Assembly: GCA_022844045.1 (NCBI GenBank)
Contig: JALHMM010000046.1
Coordinates: 1-47,835 of the forward strand
DNA: 47,835 bases
Reading direction: 5' to 3'
Origin: Reyranellaceae bacterium
GTDB lineage: Bacteria > Pseudomonadota > Alphaproteobacteria > Reyranellales > Reyranellaceae
Of this stretch, positions 29,349-37,554 are shown in pieces. Under the pieces are notes generated by a model. It did not search any database. It was not told the DNA's origin and saw only the letters and a program-made list of their open reading frames with translations. Every line of letters begins with the position of its first letter. Position 1 is the stretch's first letter. The position numbers and the translations under genes were made by a program.

Positions 29349-31052
29349 ATGAATTTTTTCACCCAGGTGATCGTGCCGGTCATCGGCGGGCTGGGCATCT
29401 TCATGCTCGGCCTCGAGTTCATGAGCAACGGCATCCAGTCGCTCGCGGTCAACAAGATGCGCAATCTGCTGGCGCGCATCGCTGGCACGCCGGTCAAGGG
29501 CGTGATGGCCGGCACCCTCATCACCGGCGTTATCCAGTCGAGCACCGCGATGACCGTCATGGTCGTGGGCCTGGTCAACGCCGGCGTCATGGGCTTGCGC
29601 CCGGCGATCAGCGTCATCATGGGCGCCAATATCGGCACCACGCTCGGCAACGGCTTGATCGCCCTGCCGCTGGGGCCGCTGGGCCTGGTGCTGGGCGGTT
29701 TCTTCGCCCTGATCTACGTCTTCGCCAAGAGCGATCGGGTGCGCAACATCGCGCTGGCCTGCATGGGCTTCGCCCTGATCTTCTACGGGCTCAACCTGAT
29801 GACCGGCGGCCTGCGTCCGTTGCGCAACATGCCGGAGGTGATGTCGATCATCTCCGCGCTCAAGGCCGACAACTTCATGAGCCTGATCTACTGCGTCCTC
29901 ATCGCCGCCGGCATCACGGCGATGATCCATTCCTCGTCGGCGACCATCGGCATCGTCATGGGCCTGGGCGCCGCCGGCGTGCTCGACTGGCAGACGGCGG
30001 TGGCCTTCTCGCTCGGTGCCGATCTCGGCACCACCATCACCTCGTGGATGGCCTCGCTCAACCTCAGCAAGAACGCCAAGCGCGCGGCCTACGCCCACAT
30101 ATCGTTCAACATCATCGGTGTGGCTGTCATGCTGCCGCTATTCTTCCCGTCGATGCAGGTGCTGACCTGGGCGATGGGCTGGTTCGGCGGCGATCCCGGC
30201 ATCCCCGAGGTCGTCAACGGCAAGGAGACCTTCCCGCTGGTGCCGGTGGCGGTTGGCCTCTACTCGACCTTCTTCAACGTCTTCAATACCGTCCTGCTGT
30301 TCCCGTTCATCGGCGTCTTCGATCGCGTGCTGTCGAAGATCGGCCACACCTCGGCCGAGGACGTCGAGGACTACTCGCAGCCGAAGTACCTCGACTCGCG
30401 TCTGGCCGGCCAGATCGAGAGCGGTGTGCCGGCGGTGCAGCGGGAAACCGCGCGCTACCTCGAGGCGGCGTCGCAATTCATCGACATCGCCCGCGACAAG
30501 GAGAACGCGCCCGACGACAGCGCCGAGCACTATGCCGCGATGGACGTGCTCAGCCGCGAGATCCGCGCCTATACCGCGGCGATGTTCTCGCCCGATCTGC
30601 CGACCGCCCGCGCCGACCTGATCGGCAGCCTGATCGAGGAGGAGGACTTCACCGCCAGCCTGGGCGAGACGCTGTACCAGGTGGCCCGTCGTATCGAGCG
30701 CCAGCCCTTCGGCGAGGCCGGCCGCAAGCTGGTCAACGAGACGCTGGATCGCCTCGAAGAGGCGCTCACGGCCGTCATCCCGCTGGATCGTACCGGCGTG
30801 CCGCATGTGTCGGCGGCGGCCGAGCCGCGCCTGCCGGCGCTGGCCGAGCTGCGCGAACGCTGCCTCAGGCTGGGCAACGAGCTGCCCTGGATCGAGCGCG
30901 GCGCGATCCTGGCGCTGCTCGGCAGCGTCGAGCGCGGCTTCTACCTGATCGAGCGCATCGATGCCGAGCGCCGCTCGGTCCTGCGCGTCGTGCCCCAGCC
31001 GGCAGAGAAGCCCGCTGCCGACTTCTCCGGCGCCATACCGGCGCCGGCGTAA
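29349..31052 (+). CDS. Na+/phosphate cotransporter family protein with PhoU-like domain
   Basis: The 567-residue protein has two inverted NptA/Na-Pi repeats. Each has the hallmark QSS-type element (GVIQSSTAMTVMVVG; MIHSSSATIGIVMGLG) followed by GANIGTT or GADLGTT. About nine membrane helices occupy residues 1-330. The C-terminal 220 residues are helical and resemble PhoU, the phosphate-signalling fold. Such proteins move phosphate with sodium, often as exporters in bacteria. The ATG at 29349 begins the first helix. The gene for a PstS-like binding protein follows 20 bases later. Confidence 0.9.
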   Translation: MNFFTQVIVPVIGGLGIFMLGLEFMSNGIQSLAVNKMRNLLARIAGTPVKGVMAGTLITGVIQSSTAMTVMVVGLVNAGVMGLRPAISVIMGANIGTTLGNGLIALPLGPLGLVLGGFFALIYVFAKSDRVRNIALACMGFALIFYGLNLMTGGLRPLRNMPEVMSIISALKADNFMSLIYCVLIAAGITAMIHSSSATIGIVMGLGAAGVLDWQTAVAFSLGADLGTTITSWMASLNLSKNAKRAAYAHISFNIIGVAVMLPLFFPSMQVLTWAMGWFGGDPGIPEVVNGKETFPLVPVAVGLYSTFFNVFNTVLLFPFIGVFDRVLSKIGHTSAEDVEDYSQPKYLDSRLAGQIESGVPAVQRETARYLEAASQFIDIARDKENAPDDSAEHYAAMDVLSREIRAYTAAMFSPDLPTARADLIGSLIEEEDFTASLGETLYQVARRIERQPFGEAGRKLVNETLDRLEEALTAVIPLDRTGVPHVSAAAEPRLPALAELRERCLRLGNELPWIERGAILALLGSVERGFYLIERIDAERRSVLRVVPQPAEKPAADFSGAIPAPA

Positions 31053-31072
31053 CGACGGCAGGGGAGTTCGCC

Positions 31073-32167
31073 ATGAGACTCGCAGGTGTGACGGCCATCG
31101 CCGCCCTCGTCCTCACCGTCGTCACCGCACCCGTGCGTGGGCAGGAAGTGCTGGGCGACAACAGCATGGTCAGCGGCGCGGGCTCGACCTTCGCCTTCCC
31201 GGTGCTCTCGCGCTGGGCGGCCGGCTATCAACGTTTCATCGCCGGCGGCAGTACGGTGGCGGTGGCCGGGTCGGGTCTGGAGGATCCGCCGACGCGGCCG
31301 GCATTGGCCTACGAGCCGATCGGCTCGCTGGCCGGCATGATGCGGGTCAAGGGCGCCGCGGTCGATTTTGGCGCGACGGAGTTCCCGCTGCCCTCGGCCG
31401 ACCTGACGAAAGCGGGATTGGCGCAGTTCCCCTTCATTGTCGGCGGCATCGCCGTCGTGGTGAACCTCGATGGTATCCAGGCTGGCAAGATCAAGTTCAC
31501 GGGGCCGGTCCTGGCCGACATTTTCCTCGGCACCATCACGAGCTGGTCTGATCCGGCGATCGCCGCGCTCAACCCTGATCTCAAGCTGCCTGACGCGAAG
31601 ATCACCGTGATCCATCGCAGCGATGGCTCGGGCACGACGTTCAACTTCACCGACTACCTCGGCAAGGTAAGCCCGACATGGAAGACGAAGGTCGGCGCCG
31701 ACCTGTTGGTCACATGGCCGACGGGACGCGGCGCCAAGGGCAATGATGGCGTCGCGGAGGCCGTGAAGCGCACGCCGTTCTCGATCGGCTATGTCGAGTT
31801 CGCGCGCGCGGTGCAGGCCCGATTGACCTACGCCGCTCTGCGCAACAAGGCCGGACGCGACATCGTGCCGTCCGCCAAGGCCTTCGCCGCGGCGGCGGCC
31901 GGTGCCGATTGGCGCGGCGCGGGCGATTTCCAGTTGCTGCTGACCGATGCGGCCGGCGACGAATCCTACCCGATTGTCGCCACGGCCTTCGCGCTGATGC
32001 GCAAGAACGCGCCGCAGGCACGCACCCGCGCCGCCCTGGATTTCTTCACCTGGTCGTTCGAGAAAGGAGCCGACGAGGCCGCCCGGCTCGGCTACGTGCC
32101 ACTGCCAGCGGTGCTGGTCGATCAGGTCAAGGTCTCGTGGTCGACCAGCCTTCTGCCGCGCCGCTAG
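31073..32167 (+). CDS. PstS-like phosphate-binding protein
   Basis: The 364-residue protein has a signal peptide (about residues 1-24, ending APVRGQ). The phosphate-binding pattern of PstS follows: SGAGSTFAFPVLSRWA, DFGATEFPL, and HRSDGSGTTFNFTDYL. The usual YQSIGSG block is altered here to YEPIGSLAGM after a short insertion (GSGLEDPPTRP). It binds phosphate in the periplasm. No pstC, pstA or pstB gene is present, so it either serves a remote Pst system or works with the adjacent cotransporter. Confidence 0.88.
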   Translation: MRLAGVTAIAALVLTVVTAPVRGQEVLGDNSMVSGAGSTFAFPVLSRWAAGYQRFIAGGSTVAVAGSGLEDPPTRPALAYEPIGSLAGMMRVKGAAVDFGATEFPLPSADLTKAGLAQFPFIVGGIAVVVNLDGIQAGKIKFTGPVLADIFLGTITSWSDPAIAALNPDLKLPDAKITVIHRSDGSGTTFNFTDYLGKVSPTWKTKVGADLLVTWPTGRGAKGNDGVAEAVKRTPFSIGYVEFARAVQARLTYAALRNKAGRDIVPSAKAFAAAAAGADWRGAGDFQLLLTDAAGDESYPIVATAFALMRKNAPQARTRAALDFFTWSFEKGADEAARLGYVPLPAVLVDQVKVSWSTSLLPRR

Positions 32168-32192
32168 AGCATCGAGCGGTCAGTCAGACGTA

Positions 32193-32261
32193 CCTGTCAT
32201 CCCGAGCGTAGCGAGGGATCTAGTGAATCTGCCTAGATCCCTCGCTGCGCTCGGGATGACA
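32193..32261. repeat. Palindromic repeat, family GTCATCCCGAGCG, copy 3
   Basis: The arms run from CTGTCATCCCGAGCG to GCGAGGGATC and back, with a loop of about 16 bases. It lies between pstS-like and tag, both on the plus strand, and is nearly identical in its arms to the copy at 29109. Confidence 0.85.
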
Positions 32262-32331
32262 GGGCGATGCCGATTTCGGACTCCTCGCTCTGGGCACTTG
32301 ATCCGCAGCGCGACCTGATTCACCGTCGCGC

Positions 32332-32958
32332 ATGGTCTGGAAACACGATGTCGTCACGCTGGACGACGGCAAGCCGCGCTGCGGCTGGGTGAGTGACGAT
32401 CCGCTCTACCGCGCCTATCACGACAGCGAATGGGGTCGCCCGCATCGCGACCCGCAGGCGCTGTTCGAGCTGTTGATCCTCGAGGGCTGCCAGGCCGGGC
32501 TGAGCTGGATCACCGTGCTGCGCAAGCGCGCGCACTACCGCAAGGTCTATGACGGCTTCGATCCGGCGAAGATCGCGCGCTACACGCCGACCAAGCTCGA
32601 CAAGCTCACCGCCGATCCCGGCATCGTGCGCCATCGCGGCAAGATCGAAGCCAGCGTCGGCAACGCCAAGGCCTGGCTGGCGCTGGCCGAGCGCGAGGAT
32701 CCGGTCGCCTTCCTGTGGTCGTTCACCGGCGGCAAGCCCGTGGTACGCCGGCCGGCGACCTTGAAGGACGTGCCGGCCCAGACGCCCGAGAGCGCCGCGA
32801 TGTCGAGGGCATTGATGAAGCTGGGCTTCCGCTTTGTCGGCTCGACCATCTGCTACGCCTTCATGCAGGCTACCGGCATGGTCGACGACCATGTCGCGGG
32901 CTGCCACTGCGTCACGGCTGCTGCCCGCTCAAGAAGCGCTCCAGCACGTCGCGCTTGA
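32332..32958 (+). CDS. tag: DNA-3-methyladenine glycosylase I
   Basis: The 208-residue protein has the Tag pattern: CGWVSDDPLYRAYHDSEWG at residues 17-35, then LFELLILEGCQAGLSW, and GFRFVGSTICYAFMQATGM near the end. The zinc-site residues C17, H30 and the C-terminal HVAGCHC are present. It removes 3-methyladenine from alkylated DNA. The gene's last 47 bases overlap the 3' end of the convergent gene at 32912, so its C-terminal residues beyond about 192 are shared with the antisense frame and may be less constrained. Confidence 0.92.
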   Translation: MVWKHDVVTLDDGKPRCGWVSDDPLYRAYHDSEWGRPHRDPQALFELLILEGCQAGLSWITVLRKRAHYRKVYDGFDPAKIARYTPTKLDKLTADPGIVRHRGKIEASVGNAKAWLALAEREDPVAFLWSFTGGKPVVRRPATLKDVPAQTPESAAMSRALMKLGFRFVGSTICYAFMQATGMVDDHVAGCHCVTAAARSRSAPARRA

Positions 32959-33430
32959 GCCGCTGGTTGTCGCGGTACCAGCTGTCGGACGTGAAGAAGA
33001 TCGGTTCGCTCTCGTCCCAGCCGCTGCAGCTGTAGTCCGACTGCCTGGCGAAGAAGGCGACAAACGCCTCTTCGTCGAGCCATTGCGCGATCGGCTTGCC
33101 GAAGTAATGGCCGGCGTCCTGCACGTCGCAGAGCTTCACGCCGTCTGTCGTGCGGATAAGGCCCTGGCCGCAGAAGTCACGATGGCGCTCACAGATCACG
33201 CCCTCGTTGATCTTGGTGCGCATCAGCTTGTGCCAGACATCGCGCGCCAGCGCCGCGCCGAACGGCCGGCGGTCGAGCCGGTCGCGCAGCTCCCGCGCAT
33301 AGCCCTCGATCTCCGCCGGCGTGGCGTTGCGCGGCTCGTCGGGCTTCGGGCGCCTGACCATTGACCAGATCACGAGGCCAAGGACGCCCAGAATCAAGGC
33401 CAGGGCGATCAGGGGGATGACGATGGCCAT
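32912..33430 (-). CDS. Single-helix membrane-anchored protein of unknown function
   Basis: The 172-residue protein has an N-terminal helix (residues 2-24, VIPLIALALILGVLGLVIW). A soluble region follows with four cysteines, including ICERHRDFCGQG and the later YSCSGWDESEP. The ATG at 33430 follows a strong AAGGAG ribosome-binding site. I recognise no family. The conserved-looking aromatic C-terminus (FFTSDSWYRDNQRLKRD) and the even distribution of charged residues argue that the protein is real. It is divergent from dapB and convergent with tag, overlapping the latter by 47 bases. Confidence 0.72.
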   Translation of the reverse strand: MAIVIPLIALALILGVLGLVIWSMVRRPKPDEPRNATPAEIEGYARELRDRLDRRPFGAALARDVWHKLMRTKINEGVICERHRDFCGQGLIRTTDGVKLCDVQDAGHYFGKPIAQWLDEEAFVAFFARQSDYSCSGWDESEPIFFTSDSWYRDNQRLKRDVLERFLSGQQP

Positions 33431-33493
33431 GCCGCTCCTTGGGTCGAGGGTTGATCCACGATACAACAAGCGGCAGGAACGGGGAGACGAGCG

Positions 33494-34294
33494 ATGGACA
33501 TCGCGATCACGGGCGCCGGCGGGCGCATGGGCCAGATGCTGGTGCGGCAGATCGCCAAGACGCCGGGCGCCAAGCTGGTCGCGGCGATCGAGGCGCCGCG
33601 CGGCAATCTCGTCGGCCGTGACGCTGGCGAGCTGGCGGGCATCGACGCGGCGGGCGTGAAGATCACCGACGACGCGGCGGCCGGCATCGCCGCGGCCAAG
33701 GTGGTGATCGACTTCACCGTGCCGGCGGCGACGGCGGCGCACGCGGCCATCGCGGCGCGGGAGGGCGTCGGCATGGTGATCGGCACGACAGGGCTGGATG
33801 CGGCGCAGACCAAGACCGTGCACGAGGCCGCGGCCAAGGTGCCGGTGATGTGGGCGGCCAACATGTCGCTGGGCGTCAACATCCTGCTGGCGCTGGTCGA
33901 GCAGACCGCGCGCCTGCTCGATCCCGCCTACGACATCGACATCCTGGAGATGCACCATCGCCACAAGATCGACGCGCCCTCGGGCACGGCGCTGGCGCTC
34001 GGCAAGGCGGCGGCGGCGGGCCGCGCGGTGCAGCTCGAACAGGTCTGGCGCAAGACCCGCGACGGCCATACCGGCGCGCGCCCCGCGGGCGAGATCGGTT
34101 TCGCGACCTTGCGCGGCGGCGACGAGGTCGGCTTCCATACGGTTCACTACGCCGGCATCGGCGAGCGGCTGGAGCTGACGCATCGCGCCTTCAGCCGCGA
34201 GATCTACGCCAACGGCGCGGTCAAGGCGGCGCTGTGGACCGAGGGCCGCAAGCCTGGGCTGTACACGATGAAGGACGTGCTAGGGCTGGGTTGA
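33494..34294 (+). CDS. dapB: 4-hydroxy-tetrahydrodipicolinate reductase
   Basis: The 266-residue protein has the N-terminal nucleotide-binding GAGGRMGQML. DFTVPAATAAHA and GTTGL follow, then the catalytic EMHHRHKIDAPSGTAL near residues 152-167. It reduces dihydrodipicolinate in lysine and peptidoglycan synthesis. In many alphaproteobacteria dapB directly follows dnaJ; here four genes (Na/Pi, PstS-like, tag, unknown) lie between. Confidence 0.96.
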   Translation: MDIAITGAGGRMGQMLVRQIAKTPGAKLVAAIEAPRGNLVGRDAGELAGIDAAGVKITDDAAAGIAAAKVVIDFTVPAATAAHAAIAAREGVGMVIGTTGLDAAQTKTVHEAAAKVPVMWAANMSLGVNILLALVEQTARLLDPAYDIDILEMHHRHKIDAPSGTALALGKAAAAGRAVQLEQVWRKTRDGHTGARPAGEIGFATLRGGDEVGFHTVHYAGIGERLELTHRAFSREIYANGAVKAALWTEGRKPGLYTMKDVLGLG

Positions 34295-34302
34295 GGCCGT
34301 CA

Positions 34303-34371
34303 GGGCCGCGCCGCTCCAGCGGCGCTCTTCGTGTTCTCGGTTTCATGAGCGCCGCTGGAGCGGCGCGGCCC
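34303..34371. repeat. Palindromic repeat, family CTCCAG, copy 2
   Basis: Perfect 25-base arms (34303-34327 and 34347-34371) centred on GCTCCAGC/GCTGGAGC with a 19-base loop. It lies between the convergent dapB and DUF2244 stop codons and is related to the element at the left edge of the window. Confidence 0.88.
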
Positions 34372-34378
34372 CAACGGC

Positions 34379-34879
34379 TCAGGACCACTCGTGATCGAAG
34401 CGGCGCGCCTTCATGCGCGCCAGCGCGGCGCGCAGGCCGACCGCGACCTCCAGCCGTTCCTCGGGCGTCAGGAAGCGGCCGACAACCAGCCGGTTGCCGC
34501 GCGAGATTAGCGTCAGGCGGCTCTCGTGCTCCGGCGGGTCGTCCATGTCGACGCGCAGCCAGGCGGCTTCCAGCCGTGACTCCTCGACGACGCCCTCCGG
34601 ATCGATACGCGTGACGACGAGATCCGTGTCGGTGAGCCGGAGCGTCTCCGACAACCGGCCGCTTTTGTAGTTGAGCCGGAACAGGAAAACGACCAGCGCT
34701 ATATCCAGGCCCATGAAGCCGATCACCGGCCACGCGCCGAGCATGAACATCGGCACGCCGAGGATCACGTTGGCGACGATCAGGGCGGCGATAAGGGCGT
34801 GGAAGCCCGCACGCGGCAGGCTGCGATGCGGCAGCAGGGTCGCGTCGAAATGGACCGCTTGAGAGGCCGGCTCCGACAT
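34379..34879 (-). CDS. DUF2244 family membrane protein
   Basis: The 166-residue protein has two helices near residues 28-65 (LIAALIVANVILGVP and IGFMGLDIALVVFLF). A cytoplasmic beta-rich domain follows, with RLSETLRLTDTDLVVTR and the family's RGNRLVVGRFLTPEER. Its function is unknown. The ATG at 34879 starts the conserved region (MSEPASQAVHFDATLLPHRS). It is commonly found beside nth in alphaproteobacteria and is divergent from it here. Confidence 0.85.
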   Translation of the reverse strand: MSEPASQAVHFDATLLPHRSLPRAGFHALIAALIVANVILGVPMFMLGAWPVIGFMGLDIALVVFLFRLNYKSGRLSETLRLTDTDLVVTRIDPEGVVEESRLEAAWLRVDMDDPPEHESRLTLISRGNRLVVGRFLTPEERLEVAVGLRAALARMKARRFDHEWS

Positions 34880-34914
34880 GGCACCAGAATAGGCGCGCGT
34901 CCTGCCACGCGCCA

Positions 34915-34944
34915 AGACCCCAAGGACGCAGACCCCAAGGACGC
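34915..34944 (+). repeat. 15-base tandem duplication carrying the nth ribosome-binding site
   Basis: Two exact copies of AGACCCCAAGGACGC stand head to tail. Each contains AAGGA. The second AAGGA is nine bases before the nth ATG at 34951, so it is the functional site. The first copy is 15 bases farther upstream. Confidence 0.7.
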
Positions 34945-34950
34945 GCCCGC

Positions 34951-35598
34951 ATGCCGCAGCTCAAGCCCGCCGCAGTCCACGAATTCTACAGCCGCCTGCG
35001 CGCCGCCATGCCCGAGCCCGAGGGCGAGCTGGAAAGCGGCAATGTCTACCAGCTGTTGGTCGCTGTCGTGCTCTCGGCGCAAGCCACCGATGTCGGCGTC
35101 AATCGCGCGACGAAGGAGTTGTTCAAGATCGTCCACACGCCGGCGCAGATGCTGGCGCTCGGTGAGACGAAGCTCATCGGCCACATCAAGACCATCGGCC
35201 TCTATCGCGGCAAGGCGAAGAACGTCATCGCCCTGTCGAAGATCCTGATCGACAAGCATGGCGGCGAGGTGCCCAACGACCGCGAGGCGCTCGAGGCGTT
35301 GCCCGGCGTCGGCCGCAAGACCGCCAACGTCGTGCGCAACATCGCCTTCGGCGAGCCGACCATCGCCGTCGACACGCATGTCTTCCGCATCGGCAACCGC
35401 ACCGGCCTGGCGCCGGGCAAGACGCCGCTGGCGGTCGAGCTCAAGCTGCTCAAGCGCACGCCGGCCGAGTTCCTGCAGCACGCGCACCACTGGCTGATCC
35501 TGCACGGCCGCTACGTCTGCAAGGCGCGCAAGCCCGACTGCCCGGCCTGCGTCGTGCGCGATGTCTGCGGCTACAAGGCGAAGACGACGGTGGAATAG
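34951..35598 (+). CDS. nth: Endonuclease III (DNA glycosylase/AP lyase)
   Basis: The 215-residue protein has the helix-hairpin-helix LPGVGRKTANVV with catalytic Lys123 and the essential Asp141 in VDTHVFRIGNR. A C-terminal four-cysteine iron-sulfur loop begins near residue 190 (C-x6-C-x2-C-x5-C, as in CKARKPDCPACVVRDVC). It removes oxidised pyrimidines from DNA. With tag and mutS it is one of three DNA repair genes in this half of the window. Confidence 0.96.
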   Translation: MPQLKPAAVHEFYSRLRAAMPEPEGELESGNVYQLLVAVVLSAQATDVGVNRATKELFKIVHTPAQMLALGETKLIGHIKTIGLYRGKAKNVIALSKILIDKHGGEVPNDREALEALPGVGRKTANVVRNIAFGEPTIAVDTHVFRIGNRTGLAPGKTPLAVELKLLKRTPAEFLQHAHHWLILHGRYVCKARKPDCPACVVRDVCGYKAKTTVE

Positions 35599-35601
35599 AG
35601 T

Positions 35602-35755
35602 CCTTCTCCCCGCGAAGGCGGGGAGAAGATGCCCGAAGGGCGGATGAGGGGCTTCGCTGAGTCTCAACGGCAACGGTGCTGGTCGTTGCGCGAGGAAGCC
35701 CCTCATCCGCCTCGCTGGCGCTCGGCACCTTCTCCCCGCCTGCGCGGGGAGAAGG
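35602..35755. repeat. Composite palindromic element between nth and a TctC gene
   Basis: The outer ends each form a hairpin (CTTCTCCCCGC with GCGGGGAGAAG). The inner arms pair across a loop (GATGAGGGGCTTC with GAAGCCCCTCATC). The design is the same as at 2073-2240 although the sequence differs. It lies between convergent stop codons. Confidence 0.82.
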
Positions 35756-35766
35756 AAAGAAGACGA

Positions 35767-36735
35767 TCAGTTCTCCGCCTTGATACCCGCCACCTTCACC
35801 AGTTCGCCGTAACGCGGCAGCTCGCGTTTCAGCAGGGCATCGACATCGGCCGGAGATAGCGGCTGCGGCGGCAGCACGGCGCCGGCGGTCTCGAGCTTGG
35901 CCTGCACCGCCTCGTCCTTCAGCGCCTCCACGGTAGCGGCGTGGATGCGGGCGACGATGTCCTTCGGCGTCTTGGCTGGCACCAATGTCACGTACCAGGA
36001 CTCGACCACCGAATCGGCCAAGCCCGCTTCGGCGAAGGTCGGCACGTCGGGCACGGCTTTCAGGCGCTGCGACGCGGCCACCGCCAGCGGCCGCAGCTTG
36101 CCGGCGCGGATATGCGCGGTCGCCAGCACCGGCGGCAGCAGGCCGAAATCCAGCCGCCCCTCCAGGAGATCGGGGACGCCCGGCGGAAGGCCGCGATAGG
36201 GCACGCCAGTGACCGCGGCGCCGGTGCGCACCCGCACCATCTCCATGTTGAGGTGCATCGACGTGCCGACCCCCGGGCTGAGATAGGTCAGCTTGCCCGG
36301 CTCGGCCTTGGCCTTGGCGATCACCTCGGCCATCGACTTGAACGGCGAGGCGACGGGCACCACGGCGATCGCCGGCACGTTGCAGAGGTAGGCGACGCCG
36401 GCGAAATCGCCGATCGGATCGTAGTCGACCTTCTGCAGATGCGGCGTGACGACGTGGCTGACCGTGGCCAGCAGCCACGTGTAGCCGTCGGCCGGCGCCT
36501 TGGCGACGATGTCGGTGGCGATCGCGCCGTTGGCGCCGGTCCGGTTGTCGACGATCAGTTGCTGGCCCAGCAGCCCGGCCAGCTTCTCGCCGACCGCGCG
36601 GCCCACGACATCGACGATGCCGCCGGCCGGGAAGGGGATCACGAAGCGCGGTGGCTTGGCGGGGAAGGCCTGCGCGCGCACGCCCGAGGACGCAAGGACG
36701 GCGGCGCCCGCCAGCGCCGCGCGACGTGTGATCAT
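35767..36735 (-). CDS. Tripartite tricarboxylate transporter substrate-binding protein (TctC/Bug family)
   Basis: The 322-residue protein has a signal peptide with a basic start (MITRRAALAGAAVLASSGVR). The Bug pattern follows: PRFVIPFPAGGIVDVVGRAV and LIVDNRTGANGAIATDIVAKAPADGY, of which the second is given as the region near residues 79-104. It would bind an organic acid in the periplasm. No permease genes are adjacent. It lies 13 bases after the phosphorylase gene on the same strand, so the two are probably cotranscribed; the ligand is unknown. Confidence 0.9.
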   Translation of the reverse strand: MITRRAALAGAAVLASSGVRAQAFPAKPPRFVIPFPAGGIVDVVGRAVGEKLAGLLGQQLIVDNRTGANGAIATDIVAKAPADGYTWLLATVSHVVTPHLQKVDYDPIGDFAGVAYLCNVPAIAVVPVASPFKSMAEVIAKAKAEPGKLTYLSPGVGTSMHLNMEMVRVRTGAAVTGVPYRGLPPGVPDLLEGRLDFGLLPPVLATAHIRAGKLRPLAVAASQRLKAVPDVPTFAEAGLADSVVESWYVTLVPAKTPKDIVARIHAATVEALKDEAVQAKLETAGAVLPPQPLSPADVDALLKRELPRYGELVKVAGIKAEN

Positions 36736-36748
36736 GATGTTTCCCCCC

Positions 36749-37498
36749 TCATTGGCCCGGCTTCGCGGCGACGAACGCCGCCAGCAGGCGCGCCACCTGG
36801 GTCATCGCCGCGCGGCCGTGTTCGACCAGCGCATCATGGGCGATCGCCTGGGCGCTGTCGCCCTGACCGGCGGCGTGGTTCACGACGATGTTGATGGCGG
36901 CGTAGGGCAGATCGAGCTCGCGCGCCAGTGCGGCCTCGGGCATCGCCGTCTGGCCGACCACGTCGCAGCCGTCGCGCTTCATGCGGGCGACCTCGGCGGC
37001 GGTCTCCAGCCGCGGGCCGTTGGCGCAGCCGTAGCACCCGCCGTCCTGCACCGCGACGCCTGTTGCGCGCGCCGCGCGCAGCAGACGCCGCCGCAGCTCG
37101 GCGCTGAACGGCCAGGTGAAGTCGATATGCTGGGCGCCGCCGCTCTCGCCGTCGAAGAAGGTCTGCGGCCGGTCCGAGGTGTAGTCGATGATCTGGTCGG
37201 GCACGATCAAGGTGCCGGGACCCCAGCCGTCGCGAATGCCACCGACCGTGGCGATCGCCGCGACACCCTCGACGCCGGCGTCGCTCAGCGCGCGGATATT
37301 GGCGCGGTAGTTGATGCGGTGCGGCGGCACGGCGTGATCCTCGCCGTGACGCGGCAGCACGATGACGGCCGCGCCACCCAAGGTGCCGTGGAACAGCGGT
37401 GAGGACGGCTTGCCATAGGGCGTCTCGGCATACACGCGCCGCTCGATCGTCAGGCCGGGTAGTGCTGCGGGCCGGGACCGGGCGATGAGGGCGAACAT
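36749..37498 (-). CDS. Methylthio-nucleoside phosphorylase (MTAP/MTIP family)
   Basis: The 249-residue protein belongs to the purine nucleoside phosphorylase fold. It has FHGTLGGAAVIVLPRHGEDH near residues 36-55 and PHRINYRANIRAL near residues 59-71, the signature of 5'-methylthioadenosine and S-methyl-5'-thioinosine phosphorylases. The later GPRLETAAEVARMKRDGCDVVGQTAMPEA region (near residues 160-188) carries the ribose and base contacts. It recycles methylthio-nucleosides left from polyamine or quorum-signal synthesis. Substrate preference (adenosine or inosine form) needs testing. It faces a methionine synthase-like gene, in keeping with sulfur recycling. Confidence 0.82.
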   Translation of the reverse strand: MFALIARSRPAALPGLTIERRVYAETPYGKPSSPLFHGTLGGAAVIVLPRHGEDHAVPPHRINYRANIRALSDAGVEGVAAIATVGGIRDGWGPGTLIVPDQIIDYTSDRPQTFFDGESGGAQHIDFTWPFSAELRRRLLRAARATGVAVQDGGCYGCANGPRLETAAEVARMKRDGCDVVGQTAMPEAALARELDLPYAAINIVVNHAAGQGDSAQAIAHDALVEHGRAAMTQVARLLAAFVAAKPGQ

Positions 37499-37554
37499 GG
37501 CGGGCTCCGTGCGAGGGGGCCGGCCATGCTACGGTTTTCGGCAGGAGGAGCGCC

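Noticed and set aside
29282..31072. A plus-strand frame running into the PstS-like gene from within the Na/Pi gene.
   Set aside because: The protein downstream starts with its own signal peptide at 31073; the upstream part is out of frame with the Na/Pi protein and low in complexity.
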